A DNA stretch of 64,000 nucleotides from Jezberella montanilacus (GTDB lineage: Bacteria; Pseudomonadota; Gammaproteobacteria; Burkholderiales; Burkholderiaceae_B), in the NCBI RefSeq assembly GCF_003003055.1, contig NZ_PVTV01000014.1:225072-289071 (forward strand). The letters are read 5' to 3'. Below, in pieces: positions 1 through 7,405 of the stretch. The stretch's first letter is position 1. Every line of letters starts with the position of its first letter. The translations under genes and the position numbers were made by a program. Below the pieces are notes generated by a model. That model had not been told where the DNA came from, did no database searches, and saw only the letters and a program-made list of their open reading frames with translations.

Positions 1-2114
1 TGCGTCGCCAGCAAGCCAGTTCGGTTGTGTTCAATCAGTTCTGGAATCCCGCTGACAGGTGTCGAGACGCACGGCACGCCACACGACATAGCCTCCATCA
101 ATACAACAGGGATACCTTCATTCAAACTGGGCAGAACAAAAATATCAGCTTTAGCAAACTGGTCGAGTACGGCTTGATGCGCTAGAGCTCCAGTCATCAC
201 GACTTTATCTCCGATCTCTGCAGCGGCGATGGCTTGCTCAAGACGAAGCTGATCCGGACCGGCACCTACCAAGACCAACTTAAAGTCGTGGCCTAGATCC
301 CGCAATTTTGCACAAGCTTGAATGAGCAACAATTGGCACTTAGATGGGATCAGTCGACCGACACAGAGCAAACGCTGGGGTGCCACATGAGACTGCCTTG
401 CCGCGAAAGCAAAACGATTGGTCTCAACACCGAGTCGACAGACGATGAGTTTGGCCCAGTACTCCGGTGCGCTGAGCCGCATCAACACTGCTTTGAAATA
501 CTGACTCATGCAGATCAACCTATCGGCCTCTTTAACCTTTAAAGCCAGATGTTGTCCCGTGACGTCGTCAAATTCGTCGGAGCCGTGTATTGATAGTGAT
601 AAGTGGCAGCCTGTCAGCCGCTTGACGAGCAACCCAACGGTTGCTGCCGCATTGCCAAAGTGCACATGCAAAAAAACCAGATTATTTTGCCGCATCCACT
701 TAGCAATAATGGCTGCCTCTAGGGCATACGCCAAACCCAGCAGACTGCATCGACGGCTTTCCAGACTGAAGCCAAAACAAAACATTTTGAACAGAACGAT
801 CGGTTGAAAAGACCAGTAGAACAAGGCGTGCAGTGCTCCGCTATAACCCTCTGCCTTCACGTAAAACGTATGATTGGCTTCCTGTAACTGCGCCGTATTT
901 TGGGTGAGATCTTGCGAGCGCCCCAGATGAGCGGCTGAATTAATCGATGCCGTCAGAATCTCGTGACCGAGACGCCTGAGCTCTTCGATTTCTTGAAGAA
1001 TAAAGGTGTGAGAGGTAGCAGGATAAAGGCTGATCAAGTATGCGAAACGAGGGAGCACGTTGGGAGCTGTCCGAAGTGCATGCTTATGACTAACTAGACC
1101 AAGGATTCGCCTCTGAATATGAGTGCGATACCATACCAACTGACCAAGCACGGCAGGCACTTTGCAAAAGAAGGTGTGCATGGCGTACTGCCAGCGCAGC
1201 CATCGGTTGTTTGGCGCTTTCCAGGCACAGCGTGACGCGGTGCGCGCCAAGGCAAGCAAACCAGACGCTACAAACAAACCGAACAGCCACGGCGTGTTGA
1301 GGCACGCTAACAAAAGCATCAGTGGTAACACTAAAAATAATAGGCCTTGCCACCAATCTCGGCGTGCCTCGTATTGCCAGAGCGGATTGCCGATCTGACG
1401 CATCTGGTGGGCCACCTCAGCGAGACAAATACCAGATCTAAAAGCCCGATTCCAATATTCCTTAAAACTCGTCATACCCAAATCATGGCGAGCCATCGGC
1501 AAATCAAACAACTCAATGAGCCAGCCGTTCGCGCGGAGTCGAGCACAGAGCTCTGGCTCTTCTCCCCCCTGCAACGCGGGATTAAAACCATCCACAGCAA
1601 GCAGACAACTGCGCCGAACAAACGCGTTACCGCCAAAAAATAAGATCTCACCTACTGGAGTGATCCAGTCTAGATCGATCATCTTATTAAAAAAAGAGTG
1701 GTTGGGATGGGCTTCTCGCAGATGGCCCGTGATCGCGCAGCGACGCGAGTCAGTCATCTTTGACAGCGAGAACGCAACGAAGTCTGGAGATATCATGCTA
1801 TCCCCATCCAGGAACATAATGAACTCACCGCGCGCGAGCTGTAACCCTAGATTGCGAGCCTTCGCAGCACTCGGATGCGCATCGTCAAGCATATAGGCAG
1901 CGGCATCAAGGCGCTTTGCCTCTTCCATACTTTGGTCTGTCGAACTCGAATCAATATAAATGCACTCATGCGCAATACCCCGCCAATCGACTTGCTGCAC
2001 CGCTAAGAGGCATTGCGTCAGACGTGCGCCCTCATTGCGACCGATCACGACAACAGAGACCACGGGGGCAGTGGCGCTTGAAGCGTGCAGCAAACCTTCT
2101 GTTTGAACGGCCAT
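1..2114 (-). CDS. GT2-GT4 two-domain glycosyltransferase (3' end beyond window)
   Basis: One open frame runs from ATG at 2114 to the left edge without a stop: 704 complete codons, C-terminus missing. Residues about 17-250 are a family 2 glycosyltransferase, with VSVVVIGRNE at the nucleotide-binding strand, the metal-binding motif FLDGDS (DGD near residues 103-105) and GGEEPELCARLR. Two hydrophobic segments follow (about 255-300), as in GT2 enzymes that anchor at the membrane. From about residue 353 a family 4 glycosyltransferase begins (RFAYLISLYPATSHTFI, then HVHFGNAA, IHGSDEFDD, LLCVGRLIPSKC and the donor-site stretch NEGIPVVLMEAMSCGVPC). It probably adds two sugars in succession to an exopolysaccharide repeat unit; donors and acceptor cannot be read. 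It starts 9 bp after the export lipoprotein gene ends, so the two are likely one transcription unit. The fusion is odd because the two domains are usually separate genes. Confidence 0.85.
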   Translation of the reverse strand, partial: MAVQTEGLLHASSATAPVVSVVVIGRNEGARLTQCLLAVQQVDWRGIAHECIYIDSSSTDQSMEEAKRLDAAAYMLDDAHPSAAKARNLGLQLARGEFIMFLDGDSMISPDFVAFSLSKMTDSRRCAITGHLREAHPNHSFFNKMIDLDWITPVGEILFFGGNAFVRRSCLLAVDGFNPALQGGEEPELCARLRANGWLIELFDLPMARHDLGMTSFKEYWNRAFRSGICLAEVAHQMRQIGNPLWQYEARRDWWQGLLFLVLPLMLLLACLNTPWLFGLFVASGLLALARTASRCAWKAPNNRWLRWQYAMHTFFCKVPAVLGQLVWYRTHIQRRILGLVSHKHALRTAPNVLPRFAYLISLYPATSHTFILQEIEELRRLGHEILTASINSAAHLGRSQDLTQNTAQLQEANHTFYVKAEGYSGALHALFYWSFQPIVLFKMFCFGFSLESRRCSLLGLAYALEAAIIAKWMRQNNLVFLHVHFGNAAATVGLLVKRLTGCHLSLSIHGSDEFDDVTGQHLALKVKEADRLICMSQYFKAVLMRLSAPEYWAKLIVCRLGVETNRFAFAARQSHVAPQRLLCVGRLIPSKCQLLLIQACAKLRDLGHDFKLVLVGAGPDQLRLEQAIAAAEIGDKVVMTGALAHQAVLDQFAKADIFVLPSLNEGIPVVLMEAMSCGVPCVSTPVSGIPELIEHNRTGLLAT

Positions 2115-2123
2115 TGGCTGTTA

Positions 2124-3176
2124 TTAGAATTTCAGATTGCTTGGGTTAAAGAACAACAACGTAAAGAACGGTGAAATCTGACGCATGAAGTAACCAAAAT
2201 CGGCAAGCCCGCTGCTCGGTACGAAAATCACGTCACCGTCTTCAAGCGCATAGTTCACCACGCGAGACGGATCAATGAGTGCCGCAAAAGGCACAATAAC
2301 CAGTTCTTTCGCGCCCGATCGATACAAGCCAATCGATTCTGGGGCAGCGTTGTCATTGGGCCCGCCAGCCTGAGCAATCGCATCAAGCAACGACATACGC
2401 GGAGTCAAGCGGTAAGAGCCGGGCTTCTGAACCTGACCCATGACGTAGACTGCTGTATCTGACGAATCGGGGATAAAAACGATATCTCCTTTTTTCATTC
2501 GAATGTTGTAATTGACATCGCCATTGAGCAAGGATTTGAGATCCACCCAAATCATTTTGTTACGACCACGAATGATCGCCGCGCGAGTGAGGGTTGCTTG
2601 CTTATCAAGAATTGGCATGGCGCCAGCACTAGCCAGCACGTCAACCAGTGTCGGCGAAAATGAGAATTTCAACGCACCCGCGTGCTCGACGCGACCTAGC
2701 ACAGTGACAAAGTTAGAGCCGTACTCGTCGATCGCGACGCTGACGTTAGGGTGGGTATAGAAACTTTCTAGTCGTCTCTTGATCTCTAACTGCGCCTCTT
2801 CGCGCGACAAGTCGTTCACATTCATCACCCCGGCCAAGGGCACAGAGATCTTGCCATCGGGTCCGACCAAATGCTTACCGGTCATTTCAGGCCGCCCAAA
2901 CACCTCAACACGCAACACATCGCCACTGCCGATGGCATAAGGTGGATTGAGCATCTCTTCGAGGATCGCCAGGTCTTCTTTGCGAAGCAAGACCTTCGCA
3001 TCGTTGGACTTTTCCGCGGCTTTGAACAGGGGATCTTTTTTAACCAGCGATTCAATATCTGCGGGCGCTCGCGGCGGCCTATCGGAAGCGCACGCCCCCA
3101 ACAACAATACCGTTAGTAGTGTCAACCAAAAACAGCATGCTTTCAAAATGCCATGACGAGGGGTAGTAAGGGTCAT
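2124..3176 (-). CDS. Polysaccharide export outer-membrane lipoprotein (Wza/EpsE type)
   Basis: 350 aa. The N-terminus is a lipoprotein signal with lipobox LLGAC (Cys near residue 29). A polysaccharide-export domain follows (YAIGSGDVLRVEVFGRPE, then VGPDGKISVPLAGVMNVNDL), then two SLBB-like repeats (FVTVLGRVEHAGALKF; VYVMGQVQKPGSYRL). Proteins of this family form the periplasmic/outer-membrane channel through which capsular or exopolysaccharide leaves the cell. The start ATG at 3176 has a GAGAGG ribosome site upstream. It is the first gene of the leftward unit that continues into the GT2-GT4 fusion, and it diverges from the O-antigen-ligase-like gene. No tyrosine-kinase or chain-length gene is visible in the window; these probably lie to the left. 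Confidence 0.92.
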   Translation of the reverse strand: MTLTTPRHGILKACCFWLTLLTVLLLGACASDRPPRAPADIESLVKKDPLFKAAEKSNDAKVLLRKEDLAILEEMLNPPYAIGSGDVLRVEVFGRPEMTGKHLVGPDGKISVPLAGVMNVNDLSREEAQLEIKRRLESFYTHPNVSVAIDEYGSNFVTVLGRVEHAGALKFSFSPTLVDVLASAGAMPILDKQATLTRAAIIRGRNKMIWVDLKSLLNGDVNYNIRMKKGDIVFIPDSSDTAVYVMGQVQKPGSYRLTPRMSLLDAIAQAGGPNDNAAPESIGLYRSGAKELVIVPFAALIDPSRVVNYALEDGDVIFVPSSGLADFGYFMRQISPFFTLLFFNPSNLKF

Positions 3177-3271
3177 CTTAGAGACCTCTCTGTGATAATC
3201 ATTAAGGAATATCTACATACCCGAGAGCATTCAACCCCTATACTAAGCCTAAAAGGGAATAACAGGCATAC

Positions 3272-4627
3272 ATGACTGCATATATTGTGTTTGTCGCGAT
3301 GGGACTGTCGATCTACATGATCCGACATCAAAGCCTTGAACGGGCTTTCCTGTATGTCTGGATACCTTTTTTTATTTTGATGCCCGAGTCGTTTTATGTC
3401 GATATTCCGGGGCTACCAGATCCAAGCTTTATGCAAGCCGCGATCATTCCAATCGTCATCGCGCTCGTACTCAGACAGGGATTTAACGTGCAGCTGGGCC
3501 TGATGGAGTGGCTGATCGCCATCTACTTGGTGTTTCGTGTCGTGGTCGATTACAGCAGTCGCGGTTACGCTGACGCGCAAAATTACACTTTTTTCCTTTT
3601 GACCTCAATGCTTGGCCCCTACCTGTTGGGACGGTATTTGATCAAAAACCGCTTGATGGATATCGACACAGCCAAGATGTTTGTGTTGATGTTCATCATA
3701 ATGTTTCCAATGATGATTTTTGAACTCAACTATTGGGTAACGCCGATTTATAAATTGCTCGCCCCTTTGTTCCCCAACGCACAAAGTGGCCTATCAGTTC
3801 GTTATGGAATTGCTCGTGTGCACGGCTCCTTCACCCACCCTATCCTAGCGTGCATCATGATTTTGATCGCTTACCGGTTACATCGCTGGCTAACATGGAA
3901 AGGCGTGTGGGATCAGACGCAGAGCGGTTTACTGGGAATTTTTCAGCGTATCAGCATGGCGATGCGAGTACCGATGAGTTCCCAAATCTCGATCATGCTC
4001 TTACTCACTGCCATGCTGACGATATCTCGTGGCCCCTGGCTTGGAGGCCTGTTCGGTGCAGTGATTGCTGCAATCGGACATAGGCCTGACCCCAAAAAAA
4101 TTCTGTATGTGGTTGTTCCGCTGATGGTGCTCACGGCGGTAATTGGAGGTCTGTTGCTCAACGATTACCTGTCTCCGGGTCCCGGGATCTCACTGAGCTA
4201 CGAAGCAGGCACGCTGTTGTATCGCAAGAGTCTGCTCGATCGTTATTTTGGCTTCGTCCTCGAGCGCCCGTTCACGGGCTGGGGATTGACCACTACCCCC
4301 AGACTGCCGGGCATGGAGTCTGTAGATAATGGTTTTCTTTTAATGGCACTTGAACACGGCCTGCCGGCACCGCTTCTATTTATTGCCATGCTTGCCTTTG
4401 CGATTGTCTCTCAAATCTATTTCGCCATTCAGGGCGATGACGATAAACCCGCAATTGGGTTTACGTTTGCAGGAATCTACGTCATGTGTTTTATCGCGTT
4501 TACAACTGTGTATATCGGTGCCCAAACCATGCCGATGATTTTTTTATTACTGGGCTGGGGCGAGAGCATTCGTCACCGGGACAACAAACCGGTTGAACCG
4601 CCTTCATTTAAGCGTGTCATTTGTTAA
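3272..4627 (+). CDS. O-antigen ligase/polymerase-like membrane protein
   Basis: 451 aa, almost entirely hydrophobic, with about 10-12 predicted membrane segments and a longer periplasmic loop (about residues 300-345) carrying LSYEAGTLLYRKSLLDRYF and RPFTGWGLTTTPR. That pattern, with the conserved RPFTGWG stretch after the loop, matches the Wzy_C/O-antigen ligase family, which polymerises or transfers polysaccharide repeat units on the periplasmic face. ATG at 3272 follows an AGG ribosome site. It is the only rightward gene of the cluster, convergent with the acetyltransferase gene 4 bp away. Whether it is the polymerase (Wzy) or a ligase cannot be decided from sequence alone. Confidence 0.75.
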   Translation: MTAYIVFVAMGLSIYMIRHQSLERAFLYVWIPFFILMPESFYVDIPGLPDPSFMQAAIIPIVIALVLRQGFNVQLGLMEWLIAIYLVFRVVVDYSSRGYADAQNYTFFLLTSMLGPYLLGRYLIKNRLMDIDTAKMFVLMFIIMFPMMIFELNYWVTPIYKLLAPLFPNAQSGLSVRYGIARVHGSFTHPILACIMILIAYRLHRWLTWKGVWDQTQSGLLGIFQRISMAMRVPMSSQISIMLLLTAMLTISRGPWLGGLFGAVIAAIGHRPDPKKILYVVVPLMVLTAVIGGLLLNDYLSPGPGISLSYEAGTLLYRKSLLDRYFGFVLERPFTGWGLTTTPRLPGMESVDNGFLLMALEHGLPAPLLFIAMLAFAIVSQIYFAIQGDDDKPAIGFTFAGIYVMCFIAFTTVYIGAQTMPMIFLLLGWGESIRHRDNKPVEPPSFKRVIC

Positions 4628-4631
4628 ACGC

Positions 4632-5087
4632 TTAGATCCTGTGGATGATGCGGGCCGGTATACCCACTGCGGTACAGTCATCGGGCACGTCTTCCAGCAC
4701 CACAGCATTTGCTCCAATCCAAGCTCGATTCCCAATATGGATACCACCGAGCACTTTCGCGCCTGCCCCCACATAGACATCGGAACCCAGCACTGGGGCG
4801 ATACCACTTGCCACAATCCCGATCGTGACTTGCTGCATGAGCACGCAACGCGGACCGATTATCGCGTTCTGATGCACCACAATACCGGTTGGATGCGGCA
4901 AGTCCAGATCAGCACAGATACTTGCCAGGCGATGAATATCCGAAGCAGTGATCGTGCTCCAAAACTTGTGGCGTAGGCTTGCGTATAACTTAAGCCCCTT
5001 GCCAAGCCAGTCGGTTCGACTAACAAACCTTTGATAGTCGAGAATACTTTTGACGAGAATCACGTGAGACCGAACCTTAGGTCGCAT
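4632..5087 (-). CDS. Hexapeptide-repeat acetyltransferase (serine acetyltransferase-like)
   Basis: 151 aa from the ATG at 5087. The C-terminal two thirds are left-handed beta-helix hexapeptide repeats (GIVVHQNAIIGPRCVLMQQV, then YVGAGAKVLGGIHIGNRAWI, GANAVVLEDVP, AVGIPARII), the fold of CysE-like O-acetyltransferases. With only a short N-terminal region it is smaller than true serine acetyltransferases and probably acetylates a sugar of the polysaccharide. A longer frame extends upstream, but that part lies inside the preceding gene, so the start at 5087, overlapping the upstream stop by 11 bp, is preferred. This overlap suggests coupled translation with the GT4-VirK gene. Confidence 0.85.
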   Translation of the reverse strand: MRPKVRSHVILVKSILDYQRFVSRTDWLGKGLKLYASLRHKFWSTITASDIHRLASICADLDLPHPTGIVVHQNAIIGPRCVLMQQVTIGIVASGIAPVLGSDVYVGAGAKVLGGIHIGNRAWIGANAVVLEDVPDDCTAVGIPARIIHRI

Positions 5088-7359
5088 GGATGAGTACCCC
5101 AATGCGTGCCGCCAGATCAAGATCAAGCTTGTTGAGTAATTGGTAACGCCTTTCATAGGCTGCGCGCTTTCGGGATGGGATATGCTCTGCGATTTTTTGA
5201 TGGTACTGCACAGGGATCTGGTAGAAACCTGTGATCGTATCTTGCACACCATTAAATTCGATCCATTGTTGATCGTAGTCCGTCACTAATTGTTGGCGAT
5301 CAAACGGTCCAAAAAACGGATGTCGATGATGACGATGAGCCTCTGACACCCCAAGCAAGCACGAGAACGCTAATCGTCTGGCGATCATTTGAAGTGAGCT
5401 CAGCAAAAGACTCCGGGCTGACAAACCATAAAAGTCTTGTGTGATTTTTTTATAAATTTGCGTACGTTCATCACTGGCAATTGAGTGAGCCATCCCTTGT
5501 ACGGCACCCATATAGACAATAGTCATGCCAGCCTCACGTCCAAACGTAAAAGCGATGGACGAAACCCTGACCTCATGCTTGAAAATATTCAAAACGAGCT
5601 CGCCTTCTCGCTTAAACCACTCGGGTCGGTCAAGCACAAGCCTCAGACCCTCTGAGAAGGAAGACAGGTCTAACAGTAGGGCTGGGGATTCGCTCACAAT
5701 GCCCAGCAGGACCGGATAGTTTTTTTTGAGTATTTCATAATGTCTGGCTTTCTTATCTAGCCGCTGTTCAACTGTCCAGGTATTGTTGATATACGGCCAC
5801 TCACACATGCCGATTACATCTATTTGATTGATGAACAGAGGCGGCAAATCAAGTACAGAAATTCGCTGAAAAAACTGCAACAAGGCAGAGCGATGCGCTA
5901 GGGCTGCACCCCACAGAATCATTCTTCTTTTGAAACCAGACAGGCTGGATTCGGGGTGAATACTGCGAGCTGCTTGCTTGATCACAGGTAGCAGACTTAA
6001 CAAGCCAACCGAATGATTTATCTTTGAAGCTTCAGCCACGCCAAGAGACTGATGAAAGTCGGGCTTAGGCCCCTGACTTGTGACCCATTGCAAAACCTGA
6101 AGGACTTGTGCTGCCTTCGCATCCCAGCTGAATAACTGTCTTGCACGGCTGTAGGCGCGCGCTGAGCGAGACTCAATTTGTTCAGGCTGCCCTGCCAACT
6201 GATCAAATAAGTGCTTGAACTGCTCAATGATTACAGTGCGCGAAGCCATGGCAATAAGAAAGCCCGTATCGGCGGTGACCAGTTCACCTGGACCGCCATA
6301 GTTGACGACAGCAGGCACCAAACCAAGTGCCATGGCTTCAAGTACAACGGCACCGCCAAATTCTCGGATACTGGGAAGCACGAGCAGATCCCTGGTGACC
6401 AGCAGCTCCTGCAAACCATGATGAGACACCCAACCTGTTAGCTCGACCCGATTTGAGATGCCAAGATCAAGGATCATCTTTTCGAGAAGAGGTCGTTGGG
6501 GACCCTCACCAATGATCGTCAGATGAATGCGTCCCGCTCGGATCAACGCAGCAGCAGCCTCGAGCAGCATATCTGCCCCCTTGTACGGCACCAAACGACC
6601 AACAAAGACAAGCCTAAGCGGTACAGCGCAGGTGCGCAGGCGTCTGAGGGTGAAGCGCGCAAGATCGATGCCGTTTTCCGGGATGTAGATACACTTGTGG
6701 TGATAGCGCTGTGGCTCAAGTGCAAGCGTGTCTTGAGACCCGACAATGATAGCCGCAGCATAGTCGCGGGTCGAACGATAACCGGGCAAAAGTTTATAGA
6801 AGGCTCGCAAGTAACTCAGCCATTCATTTTCGTCACGCCTGGCAGCGTCAAACTCGTGTGGCCAGGGAACGCCCCCGTTTAAAGGGCCAAGCACAAAGGG
6901 CACGCCGGCGCGGGCACAACGTTTGGAAAGTAAGCTGGGGGCTGTCGGGCTGAGCGGCGTGATGCGATACACGACGTCGAACTGATGGTCACCGATTGCT
7001 CTGCCCCACGCTCGCCATAGTAACCATTCAAAATACGGGTAGGCAAAGGAAGATAATGCCGTGACGACGGTCCAGCCCTTGCCTTCACCGCCACGCAGCC
7101 AGGTCGCGAGTTGATACATCGGCTTAGCCACACGCTCTGAGTCAATCACAGAAAAATCCTGACCAAGGACGAGACCTGCTCGTTGAAGTGCGCCCTGATT
7201 GCGAACCTGAGTGACGAGATGACCGGCTGTCAGTCTCATGACTGCGATGGCATGTGACCAGCCTTCAAGGGGCACACTGACCCACTCTGGGTTGCAGGCC
7301 TCAGCAATGATCAATACACGGAGTTTGCGCTCCGACTTCACCGAATCAGACATCACCAT
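5077..7359 (-). CDS. GT4 glycosyltransferase fused to a VirK/DUF535 domain
   Basis: 760 aa from ATG 7359 (a second ATG at 7353 and an upstream TTG at 7392 are possible). Residues about 10-405 form a family 4 retaining glycosyltransferase: LVFVGRLVPYKGADMLLEAA, IGEGPQRPLLE, LTGWVSHHGLQELL and the donor-binding FGGAVVLEAMALGLVPAVVN. After a linker, the last 270-300 residues resemble the VirK/YbjX (DUF535) family, with VYMGAVQG, a Leu-rich core, the FxxDYDxxW-like VTDYDQQWIEF, GFYQIPV and the hallmark IPSRKRAAYERRYQLL near the C-terminus. GT4 enzymes assemble glycans at the cytoplasmic face; VirK/YbjX proteins are linked to envelope integrity in enterobacteria, with no agreed biochemical activity. 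The fusion suggests glycan synthesis tied to whatever envelope step the VirK domain performs. Confidence 0.85.
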   Translation of the reverse strand: MVMSDSVKSERKLRVLIIAEACNPEWVSVPLEGWSHAIAVMRLTAGHLVTQVRNQGALQRAGLVLGQDFSVIDSERVAKPMYQLATWLRGGEGKGWTVVTALSSFAYPYFEWLLWRAWGRAIGDHQFDVVYRITPLSPTAPSLLSKRCARAGVPFVLGPLNGGVPWPHEFDAARRDENEWLSYLRAFYKLLPGYRSTRDYAAAIIVGSQDTLALEPQRYHHKCIYIPENGIDLARFTLRRLRTCAVPLRLVFVGRLVPYKGADMLLEAAAALIRAGRIHLTIIGEGPQRPLLEKMILDLGISNRVELTGWVSHHGLQELLVTRDLLVLPSIREFGGAVVLEAMALGLVPAVVNYGGPGELVTADTGFLIAMASRTVIIEQFKHLFDQLAGQPEQIESRSARAYSRARQLFSWDAKAAQVLQVLQWVTSQGPKPDFHQSLGVAEASKINHSVGLLSLLPVIKQAARSIHPESSLSGFKRRMILWGAALAHRSALLQFFQRISVLDLPPLFINQIDVIGMCEWPYINNTWTVEQRLDKKARHYEILKKNYPVLLGIVSESPALLLDLSSFSEGLRLVLDRPEWFKREGELVLNIFKHEVRVSSIAFTFGREAGMTIVYMGAVQGMAHSIASDERTQIYKKITQDFYGLSARSLLLSSLQMIARRLAFSCLLGVSEAHRHHRHPFFGPFDRQQLVTDYDQQWIEFNGVQDTITGFYQIPVQYHQKIAEHIPSRKRAAYERRYQLLNKLDLDLAARIGVLIHAT

Positions 7360-7405
7360 CTGGCAGCCTATTGTGAATACTCGCGGAGACAAGTCCCCAG
7401 CCCGA

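Noticed and set aside
1..1058. Separate GT4 gene starting at GTG 1058
   Set aside because: No ribosome site, and the frame is continuous with the GT2 gene.
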